Below are positions 1-11,900 of a stretch of 64,000 nucleotides of DNA, piece by piece. Each line of letters opens with the position of its first letter. Position 1 is the first letter of the stretch. The notes beneath the pieces were generated by a model. It saw only the letters and a list, made by a program, of their open reading frames with translations. It searched no databases and had not been told where the DNA came from. Source of the DNA: Cladorhizidae sp. MBARI D1340-BT2. Lineage: Eukaryota > Porifera > Demospongiae > Poecilosclerida > Cladorhizidae. Both the position numbers and the translations under genes were made by a program. The DNA lies in the NCBI GenBank assembly GCA_028752905.1, contig JAQNBH010000010.1:12350993-12414992 (forward strand), given 5' to 3'.

Positions 1-82
1 AACCTTCTCCAATAAGGTCATACTGACCAAATGTCTGCCTGGAGATAGGTGTGCTGCAAGAAAAAATACAACTGACATCCAT

Positions 83-180
83 AATGTTATTCCTGATGAA
101 GACTAAGCATCTAGTCCAAACATCGAGTGAATAAAATTTGAAGTTGATTATATTGAGAAGGTGATTTTAATGTAAGTATA
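83..180. repeat. Dispersed repeat, one arm of the inverted-repeat family also seen at 54798-54950
   Basis: ATTCCTGATGAAGACTAAGC and the following CATCGAGTGA match, with a few changes, the reverse complement of 54822-54868. The downstream TTGAAGTTGATTATATTGAG also has a counterpart near 54915-54965. It looks like one decayed copy of a short foldback element. Confidence 0.45.
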
Positions 181-267
181 AGTATTGGTGTCCTGCAATA
201 ATGGAAATGAAATCGTCACATCATTAATAGCTTGTAAAGACGCTCTAGAGACGCTCTAGACACAAAC

Positions 268-490
268 CTCCTGCACCGCCATGCAGGCTAGGAAAGACAC
301 ACTCCCACACCATGCACAATGCAGTATCTTATGCCTTATGGGGTCCTGCACAGCAATGCAGGCTAGGAAAGACAGACTCCCACACCATGCACAATGCATT
401 ATCTTGGGGTCCTGCACCGCAATGCAGGCTAGGAAAGACACACTCCCACACCATGCACAATGCAGTATCTTATGCCTTATGGGGAACTGC
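268..490. repeat. Tandem repeat, about 3 copies of a 65-80 bp unit
   Basis: The unit carries ATGCAGGCTAGGAAAGACA and CTCCCACACCATGCACAATG, seen three times at about 281, 356 and 421. The middle copy has lost a short segment. It lies in the IDH intron beyond exon 3. Frames reading through it in both directions are repeat artefacts. Confidence 0.85.
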
Positions 491-870
491 CAATTAGAAG
501 CTGCCCAAGTCTGACCACCTTCATCACCAAATAAGTCACGGTGATAAAAAGCAGGTGATATTGAGACCATACTCAACAATCCATCCTCAACTTTCGGGGG
601 TGGTTATGTCTACACATTTGGATCCTGCAGGGAGCAACAGATAAAGCCTACGAAGTAGTAGACCCCCTTCTGTTCCCCCTAAAGACTGCCTCTCCCATTC
701 CCAAACTGAGAACCAGGTATCAAACCAAATGACAGGCTAGGCAAGGAGATTTCAGCTCACCACTTATTTGGTTAGATGAACTTATCTTTTCTAGTGTCTG
801 ATGCCTGCCATGTGCTATGTCACTGCACATGCCCAGTGTGTGTGTGTGCACATGCAGATATTCAGCTTAC
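491..870. other. IDH intron 3 sequence, no feature recognised
   Basis: Follows the IDH exon 3 donor on the minus strand. A short open segment at 631-713 (plus) is flanked by AG and GT but matches nothing I know and does not fit the phases of neighbouring genes. A TG microsatellite is at 838-850. Confidence 0.4.
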
Positions 871-2549
871 CTTGTCATTTCATCACCCTGTGCCTCCACC
901 ACAGTTCCACCTGTAGCATGGGAGGAAGGTTGGTAAAGACAGGACACAGGAGATTTTAAAAAACACAAAAAAAAACAGCCTACTTGGCAAGGCTAACCAA
1001 AGAAAGGTGACCTTTCAATGTACATATCATAGCACAACAAAACAATATATCTAGCCAAAGGCTGCTCTCTGCAACTAAAAAAAGAAAGAAAAAGATAGCA
1101 AATATGAAGAACTAAAGAAAGGTGACCTTTCAATGAACTTAGCAAAACACAGCAACTTTATATCTAGCTAGAGCTATTTCTTTACTAGCTAAAAACTTAC
1201 ATGGTATTTTTGATCCAGTAGCCATTGGTCTTAGAAATATCAGTGACTTAGTTCCAGTCAGGGATGGTCCAACTCTTCTTTGTAACAGCCAACCTGCAAG
1301 GGTCAAAGTCAGCTGACAGGAAGTCGTTGCTATTGCAAAACCCTGCGCATGGGATTACTGTGGCACCGCCCATTAGATGAAAGGAATTTCCCCATAGGGA
1401 ATTCCCTTAGATACACATTACACAAGATTTACAACACAACTCTTTGGGTGCAGAGCTGCTGTTTTGACCATTCCAAAACCCAAAAGAGAAGTCTTGTTTG
1501 TAGTTTGGTACCATTAGTATACTGTTGTGTTTCTATAGAACCAGCTAGTCTGGTGAAGCTGTCAAAAATGTTAGGACATGAACTTATACTAGGCTCATGT
1601 TGCTCTGCATACAACTTCAGTACACCGTGTTAATTTCGCAGCCTGTCTGCTAGGTTGTCCACTACTAAAAAAAAATTTTTTTTTTTTTTTTTAAGTTGGA
1701 TATGCTTTAGGCACTTGCTTTTCCAACCTTTTGCATTCTCATTGAAGTATGTCTTCTCTATATAGCTATTTTTTAGCGAGGGGTTCCTCTTATGAGAGTC
1801 ATTCTTCAGATAGTCCACATTATCAAATTAACACTTCATCTTTGCCCTTACCTTGCCATAGCTAACGGTTGCTGGGGGTACGGTTTCCAGGGAGCCCAGC
1901 TAATGGTGGCTCAATTGGACTTCAATTGCACATACAAACGTTTGGAGCAATAGAGCCATGAATTGATCTAAATCCTATAAATACAGCTACAGCTAATGGA
2001 AGCTATGGATTTCCAAAATGATGACATCCCTAGGCATATCTTTCAGGATGTTTTTTTTTGTTTATTCAGATTTCTCTCCACCTCAAGTTTTTCATCGTCA
2101 TATTATCAGCTAAGATTACAAACACTTATACCTCTAGAAATCCAGTCATGTGACAGGTTACTAAACTTTAAAAAATATAAAAATGGAGCAGCACCAACCA
2201 TGACATATAATATTATAGCTACCTCAGTGTGTGATATTTACAATTGACTTACCAAATAATATACATGGCAGATTGCTAACCTTGGTGTGTAAGTAAGCTC
2301 AACCAAGCATCCTACTTTCAAAATACCATTGCATAAAGCATTTATATATTTACATAGGTATCTTTGTATATATGTAGGCTTGATACTCGGAACGTTACCA
2401 GTAGGATAATAATTAAAAAAGAAACCGCGACAAAAGGGGTCGGGGGGAGGTACACGTTTACCCTGACTAGAAAAACGGATTCACCGAAAACTTAAAACAT
2501 GAGAAAAGGATCGCTTACTTGTGCTTGTCCTGACCGCTCTACTCGCCAT
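871..2549 (-). CDS. IDH2: NADP-dependent isocitrate dehydrogenase, mitochondrial-type, 5' exons only (gene continues off left edge)
   Basis: Three exons join in frame: 2549-2519 (31 nt, ends phase 1), 1293-1201 (93 nt, phase 1 to 1) and 910-871 (40 nt, ends phase 2). Donors read gtaagc, gtaagt and gtaagc; acceptors are ttgcag and ctacag. The product starts MASRAVRTSTSWLLQRR, an Arg/Ser/Leu-rich, acid-free leader typical of mitochondrial import, and reaches KIPCGTVVEAQGDEMT at residues 39-54. The V-V-E-x-x-GDEMTR block near the N-terminus is a hallmark of eukaryotic NADP-IDH, which oxidatively decarboxylates isocitrate to 2-oxoglutarate making NADPH. The next codon, split AG|N, is expected to be the Arg of GDEMTR. 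The catalytic body (more than 350 aa in the family) is not in the window, so activity cannot be judged. The start codon lies in AAAATGGCG, a YY1-like context. It is divergent to 4E-BP. Identification rests on about 16 residues plus leader and splice phase. Confidence 0.8.
997..1165. repeat. Local direct duplication containing a 15-bp palindrome (IDH intron 2)
   Basis: Two copies of AAAGAAAGGTGACCTTTCAA, at about 998 and 1113, are each followed by a related A-rich stretch with TATATCTAG. GAAAGGT-G-ACCTTTC is an odd-centre palindrome. It might be a protein-binding site or part of a small duplicated repeat; nothing decides between these. Confidence 0.5.
1294..2518. other. IDH intron 1, no recognised exon
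   Basis: This 1,225-bp intron holds an A/T run at 1665-1692 and a minus-strand open frame at 1614-1429 (about 61 codons) that I do not recognise and that lacks good splice sites in a usable phase. The 1980-2500 part is AT-rich without repeats. Confidence 0.5.
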
Positions 2550-2775
2550 TTTGTAACTTGCACGCTCAAACAATAAGCCACAAAAATTCTTTAAGACCAG
2601 TGAAAGGGGCAAACGCCTCTTTTATGTACCGCAGACCAGGGGAGGTTTGTAAGTGGGTGTAATTATTGCCTGCGCGCGCACTTTTTAATTTGTGAGGCAC
2701 ATGGACACCGGGAAGTCGCGACCTCTTGCATCACCCTTTTGTTTACACGCTGAATTGGTGCCGGAGAGGAGTGGA
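2550..2775. promoter_or_regulatory. Putative bidirectional promoter and 5' UTRs between IDH and 4E-BP
   Basis: The two start codons are only 226 bp apart and point away from each other. The stretch holds no repeat, in contrast to its surroundings, and includes a CpG-containing TGCGCGCGCA block near 2671-2680. There is no clear TATA box on either strand. The YY1-like AAAATGGCG is at the IDH start on the minus strand. Transcription start sites cannot be placed from sequence alone. Confidence 0.6.
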
Positions 2776-2923
2776 ATGAACCAGGGAACTGCTGCACTAG
2801 ATCGCCAGTCCAGCGACAGCATGGATATACCCCAGAGGAGGGTAATCGTGAAAGATCCTAGCGATATGCCCGCTAGTTACTGCCAAACTCCTGGGGGGAC
2901 CATATTCTCAACTACCCCTGGAG
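2776..2923 (+). CDS. EIF4EBP: 4E-BP exon 1 (N-terminal phosphorylation region)
   Basis: Codes residues 1-49 plus the first base of Gly50. It includes the RRVIV segment equivalent to human RRVVL and both TPGG phosphosites. The donor is gtgagg after a Gly codon base. The reading frame runs past the donor to a stop at 2959, but homology ends exactly at the donor. Confidence 0.92.
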
Positions 2924-5900
2924 GTGAGGCTCTAATTAAAGCTCACTTGTCTATTTACTAGGCGCTTTTATTATGACGGTTGTTTGTTGAAGTTGTGCCT
3001 AGAGGCTGAGACTAGGGGTGTAACCTTGACTTGTCACACTTCTTGCAGGTGCAGCAAGTGTGACCTTATTACCAGATTGTTTTGTGTACCTGTTAAAGTT
3101 GTTAATCATAGCGTGGGTGATTCATTAATGTGACAAGACCCCCCATGTGTCTTGTGAATTGTGGTCATGTAGCTAGCTAGAAACATCCAACCAACAAGCA
3201 TGCTACTTCTAATCATGCTTGGACGTTGCCTGAACAGCTTCATTGAAGTGGGTATATGAGCATTCTAATAATGTGTTGTAAATAATTTCACTTGCTTAAT
3301 TTCTTGGTATCAATGTCGAGGTCTGTATTTTCAGTGTCTGTTGGCAGTGGACTCTGTGCTCACAACACGAGTTTGACATGATGAATGACACTGCTTCTTG
3401 TGTGGCCTTCCATCTTACTATTAGCAACCATTGGCAACCATTGTTTGCACTTGAGCATCACTAACTTCTCGTGGCCTCCCAGCAGTCTTGTAGGTGTGGC
3501 CTTCCAGCAGTCTCATAGGTGTGGCCTTCCAGCAGTCTCGTAGGTGTGGCCTACCAGCAGTCTTGTAGGTGTGGCCTTCCAGAAGTCTCATAGGTGTGGC
3601 CTTCCAGCAGATTTGTAGGTGTGGCCTTCCAGCAGTCTCATAGGTGTGGCCTTCCAGAAGTCTTGTAGGTGTGGCCTTCCAGCAGTCTCATAGGTGTGGC
3701 CTTCCAGCAGTCTCATAGGTGTGGCCTTCCAGCAGATTTGTAGGTGTGGCCTTCCAGCAGTCTCATAGGTGTGGCCTTCCAGAAGTCTTGTAGGTGTGGC
3801 CTTCCAGCAGTCTCATAGGTGTGGCCTTCCAGCAGTCTGTAGGTGTGGCCTTCCAGCAGTCTCTTAGGTGTGGCCTTCCAGCAGTCTCGTAGGTGTGGCC
3901 TTCCAGCAGTCTCATAGGTGTGGCCTTCCAGCAGATTTGTAGGTGTGGCCTTCCAGCAGTCTCATAGGTGTGGCCTTCCAGAAGTCTTGTAGGTGTGGCC
4001 TTCCAGCAGTCTCATAGGTGTGGCCTTCCAGCAGTCTCATAGGTGTGGCCTTTCAGCAGTCTTGTAGGTGTGGCCTTCCAGCAGTCTCATAGGTGTGGCC
4101 TTCCAGCAGTCTTGTAGGTGTGGCCTTCCAGCAGTCTCATAGGTGTGGCCTTCCAGCAGTCTCATAGGTGTGGCCTTCCAGAAGTCTCAGGTGTGGCCTT
4201 CCAGCAGTCTTGTAGGTGTGGCCTTCCAGCAATCTCGTAGGTGTAGCCTTCCAGCAATCTCGTAGGTGTTGCCTTCCAGCAGTCTTGTAGGTGTGGCCTT
4301 CCAGCAGTCTCATAGGTGTGGCCTTTCAGCAGTCTTGTAGGTGTGGCCTTCCAGCAGTCTCATAGGTGTGGCCTTCCAGCAGTCTTGTAGGTGTGGCTTT
4401 CCAGCAGTCTCATAGGTGTGGCCTTCCAGCAGTCTCATAGGTGTGGCCTTCCAGAAGTCTCATAGGTGTGGCCTTCCAGCAGTCTCGTAGGTGTTGCCTT
4501 CCAGCAGTCTCATAGGTGTGGCCTTCCAGCAGTCTCATAGGTGTGGCCATCCAGCAGTCTCATAGGTGTGGCCTTCCAGTGGTCTCATAGGTGCGGCCTT
4601 CCAGCAGTCTCATAGGTGTGGCCTTCCAGCAGTCTCATAGGTGAGGTAGTTGATGTGCACATCCAAGCACTCCTCAACTTCTATAGCTCTTGTTACAGAG
4701 AGCATGCACATCTCTTGTTATAGAGAGCATGCACATCTCTTGTTATAGAGAGCATGCACATCTCTTGTTACAGAGAGCATGCACATCTCTTGCTATAGAG
4801 AGCATGCACATCTCTTGCTATAGAGAGCATGCACATCTCTTGCTATAGAGAGCATACACATCTCTTGCTGTAGAGAGCATGCTCATCTCTTGTTACAGAG
4901 AGCATGCACATCTCTTGTTACAGAGAGCATGCACATCTCTTGCTATAGAGAGCGTGCACGGCTCTTGCTATAGAGAGCATGCACATCTCTTGCTATAGAG
5001 AGCATGCACATCTCTTGTTACAGAGAGCATGCACATCTCTTGCTATAGAGAGCATACACATCTCTTGCTGTAGAGAGCATACACATCTCTTGCTGTAGAG
5101 AGCATACACTTCTCTTGCTATAGAGCACATCTCTTGCTGTAGAGAGCATACACAGCTCTTGCTATAGAGAGCAGCATGCACATCTCTTGCTATAGAGCAC
5201 ATCTCTTGCTGTAGAGAGCATACACAGCTCTTGCTATAGAGAGCATGCACATCTCTTGCTATAGAGCACATCTCTTGCTATAGAGTGCTTACTCATCTCT
5301 TGCTATAGAGAGCGTGCACGGCTCTTGCTATAGAGAGCGTGCACGGCTCTTGCTATAGAGAGCATGCACATCTCTTGTTATAGAGAGCATGCACATCTCT
5401 TGCTATAGAGAGCACTCCCTTAGAAGTGACCCCATTCCAGACAACAATTTCTGCTGAGCTTCATGGATTAATTTCATCAATAGTAAGGCAAAAGGTTATT
5501 TTTCCAATGTTCTAATTAGTAAGGCAAATTATTTTCCCATCAATGTTCAAATTAGTATGGCAAAGGTTATTATCAATGTTCAAATTAGTATGGCAAAGGT
5601 TATTTTTTTCCATCAATGTTCAAAGGCTTATTTTTGGCAAATTAATTTTTCCATCAATGTTCTAATTAGAAGTTTACTAATTAGTAAGTCAAAGGTTTAT
5701 TTTTCTAATGTTCTAATTAGTAAGGCAAATTAATTTTTCCATTGATGTTCTAATTAGTAAGGCAATTTATATTTTTTTCCCATGTTATTTTTTTAAACAA
5801 ACCTAAAACAACCCCCCCCCCCCCCAAAAAAAACTTGATACATGATAAAAAAATGTTAATTGGCTTGTCAAGGAAACTGGGCTATTCCATGGTATAGACC

Positions 5901-8900
5901 ACAAGAAACCCTTTACCCTATAAAAATCATGCATGCCATGTGGTCTAAAATCATGTATGTACACCAATGTTTATACTACATCTGTGTTGTGATTGGTGTA
6001 CGCCGTCTAACTGGTTCTGGTCTGCACGGGTTCAGGCGTGTTTCCTTTTTATCCAATCATGTGGCTTGTTTAAGCGACAGCACGATAAACAAACACTTGT
6101 TCTTTTAGCCTCAGGGATAGCCTTGGGGTAGCCTAGGGGTTAGAGGGATGTGAAGTGCAGCTACAAGCCTTGCTCAGGCTAGCCTTAGGACACCTCGGCA
6201 GTATGCAGGTATGCTCCTAGTGATTACAGTACTTGGTTCTCCGGGAACTTGTGGCTATCTAGGGAGGTCCCTGCCATAGAACACTTCTACCTACATCACC
6301 CCCCTCGAGAATGCCCCTAGCCATAACCCCTTAGCCCTAAAAGACCTTTGGCCCTGAACACTTCAGATAAACTTTCACACCCCCTATCATTTAAAAGCCT
6401 GACCTCAGCCTGACCTCAGCCCATAATTACGAAATCCTTTCCTCATATCCTTTCCTCATAATTTTCAAAACTCTTAATTTAAAAGCCATTAGCACCCCCC
6501 ATAATTTCTAGACCCCCCCCCCCAATTAAAAAACAACCTATTTACCTCCCCCCATGCATCATGTGACCTATAAAATGGCTACCCTGCATGTTACTAGCAA
6601 CACACAGATGAGATGCATTCTCCCTCCTCCATCCTGAGCCCGTAATGTTCTACTGCCACTCATAGCAAGTGTCCTTCCTTGCTTGACGACGAATGTCATA
6701 GTACATATTACGCAGAGTCCCTCTATAGGGAAGAGAAGGAGGGAATGTCCTCCCCCCCCCCCCCCCCCCCCAAACACACACACACACCTGGCAAAGCAAT
6801 GGAGGCTGTTATGTTTTAACACCATCATCTCAATCAGTGTAACTCAGTGCACACAATGATGAGAAAGAGAGTTGGGCACACCAAGCATTCATTCACTTCC
6901 TCCTTCACGGGAATGTTCCTTATTCGTAGCCAATTGAGTACAGCATCTAAAGCTCTGTCCGCACTGCTCCTTAGCCGACGCAAACTCGGATATCGTCGTG
7001 ATAAAAAAATATTAAAATCGAAGAATTTGTATTAGCTCCAATCTCCGTATGCGTACACACCGAGAGAGAGAGATCTATTGGCCGAGAGAGGGTGTCAGTG
7101 ATGAGCTTTTGCTCCTTGGGCAACCTGTATGGACAGGATGGTGCTGGGAAGTGGAGCAGAAGGAGCTGTTGGAATCCATGATGGGGACCTGAAGACAGAT
7201 TCACCAAATGAAAATGCTCGCCCTGCTCGTTCATACACGCATAGAAGCACGTGCCCATCCACACACTCATACACGCGTGCATGCATAGAAGCACGTGCCC
7301 ACCCACACCTGCATACCTTATACACGCGTGCATGCATAGAAGCACACGCCACTCACCATTTCACATGAAGAGCTTGTTATTTTCAAAGACTATTACTTAA
7401 CACTTCTTACAAAAGGTGTGCATAATTTGTACTATGTTTTTTCCCTTCAAGAGGAATGTGAGAACTCTCGTAACTATGGCCAACACCATTGTCTGGCTTG
7501 TCATTCAGGCAGTGCTGTGAGAGATCTCATTGAGAGGCTCAACAAGGTCTTGTTCCATTGATGGTGTCGGGGGTTCATGCCTATTTATTGGGGTGGGGGT
7601 GGGTTCAGGGGGTGAATGTTTGGTGTGTGCCCAAATATTTCTCTATTCCCCACCCACCTGTACATGCTAATTATCTTCCCCTAGTGGGGGAGGAGGGGTT
7701 ATAAGGCTCTATAACCACACCTAGTGTAGGAGGAAGAGGGGGGGTGGGGGGGGGGGGGGGGGGGGGTGGGGTTATATTGGGGCTATAACTGCCCCTAGTG
7801 CAGGAGAAGATAAGCAAGTCTCTTGTGGTAGGCCGAGGGATCAGTTGTGGATGTATCCAATGTTCAACTCTGGCTAGGGGTGTGGCTAGAGCTAAAGGAC
7901 GAGGTGGACGTCCACAACTCAGAACTTTGGAAATGATTCCGAGATCGTCCACAACCTTGCAAAAAAAACACTCCTCCCCCACCTTGAAATCGTTTACCGT
8001 CTCTTGCCTACAAGCTCCATCCATTTAAAGCAGCTCGTAATTACGTTCTGAAAGTTTATAGTCCATTCTCACTCACCAGAAATCGAGCGCAGCATTTAGC
8101 TTGTGAATATTCATAGGATTGTTTGTTGTAATTAAGTCCTGCAGTGCACCAGCTGGCAGATAATAGCATCATGTGCTTGTGTCTTTGGAGCTCCATAGAT
8201 TCTGCACACTTCACTGTATGGACTTGATGTGTAGCTTCAGAGGTAGCTCTCTCTGTGTGCTCGCTTTTAATACTAAGACTGTTGCATTGATAAAACCATG
8301 CCAAAGTGGGGGGTCTGAGTATAGATATAACCAGCCAAAGTGGGGGGTCTGAGTATAGGTATAACCAGCCAAAGTGGGGGGTCTGAGTATAGGTATAACC
8401 AGCCAAAGTGGGGGTCTGGGTATAGGTGCAACCAGCCAAGGGGGGTCTGAGTATAGGTATAACCAGCCAAAGCGGGAGGTCTGGGTATAGGTGCAACCAG
8501 CCAAAGTGGGGGGTCTGAGTATAGGTATAACCAGCCAAAGTGGGGGGTCTGAGTATAGGTATAACCAGCCAAAGTGGGGGGTCTGAGTATAGGTATAACC
8601 AGCCAAAGTGGGGGGTCTGAGTATAGGTAAACCAGCCAAAGTGGGGGTCTGAGTATAGGCCAAAGTGGGGGGTCTGAGTGCCTGAATTATCTGCAGTTGT
8701 GGCTCTTGATTGGCAAGTGTTAGACAGCTGAAGTTACTCAAGGGGATGCCGTAAGGGCTGGTTCACAGCATGGCGGTGGCCGGAGCGTTCCACTTGCATT
8801 GCGTTCAGTGGAATGGCCATTATTACTAGCCCACTAGAATAGCCTTCATTACTAGCCCACTAGAATAGCCTTCATTACTAGCCCACTAGAATAGCCTTCA

Positions 8901-11900
8901 TTACTAGCCCACTAGAATAGCCTTCATTACTAGCCCACTAGAATAGCCTTCATTACTAGCCCACTAGAATAGCCTTCATTACCAGCCCACTAGGATAGCC
9001 TTCATTACTAGCCCACTGGAATAGCCTTCATTACTAGCCCACTAGAATAGCCTTCATTGCTAGAATAGCCTTCATTACCAGCCCACTAGAATAGCCTTCA
9101 TTACTAGCCCACTAGAATAGCCTTCATTACTAGCCCACTAGAATAGCCTTCATTACTAGCCCACTAGAATAGCCTTCATTACTAGCCACTAGAATAGCCT
9201 TCATTACTAGCCCACTAGAATAGCCTTCATTACTAGCCCACTAGAATAGCCTTCATTACCAGCCCACTAGGATAGCCTTCATTACTAGCCCACTAGAATA
9301 GCCTTCATTACTAGCCCACTAGAATAGCCTTCATTACCAGCCCACTAGAGTGGCAGTGATACCAGCGAAGAAGAGTTAGATTGATAATGCTTTTGGCTAG
9401 TACGAGGTGAAGAAAGACATCCTGACCCAACTAACACTAGTTATAGTTATAGCTAGGGCATTGTAATCTGACCTGCAACTAGCTCTAGCTAACACTAGTT
9501 ATAGTAGTATAGTTATAGCTAGGGCATTGTAATCTGACCTGCAACTAGCTCTAGCTAACACTAGTTATAGTAGTATAGTTATAGCTAGGGCATTATTACC
9601 TACCCTGCAACTAGCTCTAGCTAACACTAGTTATAGTAGTATAGTTATAGCTAAGCATTATTTCCTGACCTGTAACTAGCTCTAGCTAATACTAGTTATA
9701 GTAGTATAGTTATAGCAGGGCATTACTACCTGACCTGCAACTAGCTCTAGCTAACACTAGTTATAGTAGTATAGTTATAGCTAAGGCATTACTATCTGAC
9801 CTGCAACTAGCTCTAGCTACCACTAGTTATAGTAGTATAGTTATAGCTAGGGCATTATTACCTGACCAGCTAGGCATTGTTATCTGACCTGCAACTAGCT
9901 CTAGCTAACACCAGTTATAGTAGTATAGTTATAGCTATGGCATTATTACCTGACCTGCAACTAGCTCTAGCTAACACTAGTTATAGTAGTATAGTTATAG
10001 CTAAGGCATTATTACCTGACCTGCAACTAGCTCTAGCTAACACCAGTTATAGTAGTATAGTTATAGCTAAGGCATTACTACCTGACCTGCAACTAGCTCT
10101 AGCTAACACTGGTTATAGTAGTATAGTTATAGCTAAGGCATTATTACCTGACCTGCAACTAGCTCTAGCTAACACTAGTTATAGTAGTAGTATAGTTTTA
10201 GCTAGGGCATTATTACCTGACCTGCAGCTAGCTCTAGCTAACACTAGTTATAGTAGTAGTATAGTTTTAGCTAGGGCATTATTACCTAAGGCATTGTTAT
10301 CTGACATGCAAACAGCTTGCAGGCATTTCCCTTTATCCTTATCATTTTTGAAAGGACTTGCTACAAACAAGAGAAGCTTCTTGCCGATTTAATCGTCTTC
10401 TTGGCATCAGTCTCCATCTCCTAGCCTTCTGATGTGCAGTTGATCAGGTGCTAGATTCTAGCATTCTGATTGGCTCGATGCTGCATTGCTAACGCTGGAA
10501 TAGAACTTTTTTCTTGTGCTCCAGTCCTTCTTCTTGTGTTGTCCAGTTCACAACATGATGGAACAGAATGGAAAAACAGAACGGAATGGAACGATGGTAT
10601 TAGCAGGTGGAACCCTAGCTGCAACTGATGGAACCCTAGCTGCAACTGATGGAACCCTAGCTACAACTGATGGAACCCTGATGGAACCCTAGCTGCTGTG
10701 AGACTGGTTCATTTAAGGAACCCTAGCTGTAACTGATGGAACCCTAGCTACAACTGATGGAACCCTAGCTACAACTGATGGAACCCTGATGGAACCCTAG
10801 CTGCAACTGATGGAACCCTAGCTGCTGTGAGACTGGTTCATTTAAGGAACCCTAGCTGTAACTGATGGAACCCTAGCTACAACTGATGGAACCCTAGCTG
10901 CAACCCTAGCTGCAACTGATGGAACCCTAGCTACAACTGATGGACAACTGATGGAACCCTAGGTGGAACCCTAGCTACAACTGATGGAACCCTAGCTGCA
11001 ACTGATGGAACCCTAGCTACAACTGATGGAACCCTAGCTGTGACTGGTTCATTTAGACTGGTTCATTTAAGGAACCCTAGCTGCAACTGATGTAACCCTA
11101 GCTACAACTGATGGAACCCTAGCTGCAACTGATGGAACCCTAGCTGCAACTGATGGAACCCTAGCTACAACTGATGGAACCCTAGCTGTGACTGGTTCAT
11201 TTAGACTGGTTCATTTAAGGAACCCTAGCTGCAACTGATGTAACCCTAGCTACAACTGATGGAACCCTAGCTGCAACTGATGGACAACTGATGGAACCCT
11301 AGGTGGAACCCTAGCTGCAACTGATGGAACCCTAGCTACAACTGATGGAACCCTAGCTGTGACTGGTTCATTTAGACTGGTTCATTTAAGGAACCCTAGC
11401 TGCAACTGATGTAACCCTAGCTACAACTGATGGAACCCTAGCTGCAACTGATGGAACCCTAGCTGCAACTGATGGAACCCTAGCTACAACTGATGGAACC
11501 CTAGCTGTGACTGGTTCATTTAGACTGGTTCATTTAAGGAACCCTAGCTGCAACTGATGTAACCCTAGCTACAACTGATGGAACCCTAGCTGCAACTGAT
11601 GGAACCCTAGCTACAACTGATGGAACCCTAGCTACAACTGATGGAACCCTAGCTACAACTGATGAACACTAGCTGCAACTGATGGAACCCTAGCTGCAAC
11701 TGGTTCATTTAATGGAACCCTAGCTACAACTGATCTGTGACTGGTTCATTTAAGGAACCCTAGCTGTGACTGGTTCATTTAAGGAACCCTAGCTGTGACT
11801 GGTTCATTTAAGGAACCCTAGCTGCAACTGATGGAACCCTAGCTACAACTGATGGAGCACTAGCTTGCAACTGATGGAACCCTAGCTTGCAACTGATGGA

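Noticed and set aside
648..705. A short fourth coding exon for the minus-strand IDH gene ending in TAG
   Set aside because: The phase fits, but the sequence is not the conserved IDH continuation expected after GDEMT, and the protein would lack its whole catalytic body.
631..713. Plus-strand open segment between AG and GT (ATDKAYEVVDPLLFPLKT)
   Set aside because: It lies inside the IDH intron on the other strand, has no in-phase partner exon and no recognised homology.
1201..1330. Plus-strand frame VAIGLRNISDLVPVRDGPTL
   Set aside because: This is the shadow of IDH exon 2, which has better splice sites and homology on the minus strand.
2701..2775. Upstream in-frame ATG as the 4E-BP start
   Set aside because: It would add 25 residues unlike the family, whereas ATG 2776 gives a constant +1 offset to human numbering.
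9877..10392. Open frame of 171 codons with [15 protein letters not shown] repeats
   Set aside because: Produced by a 66-bp unit; no splice context or homology, and it lies in the 4E-BP intron.
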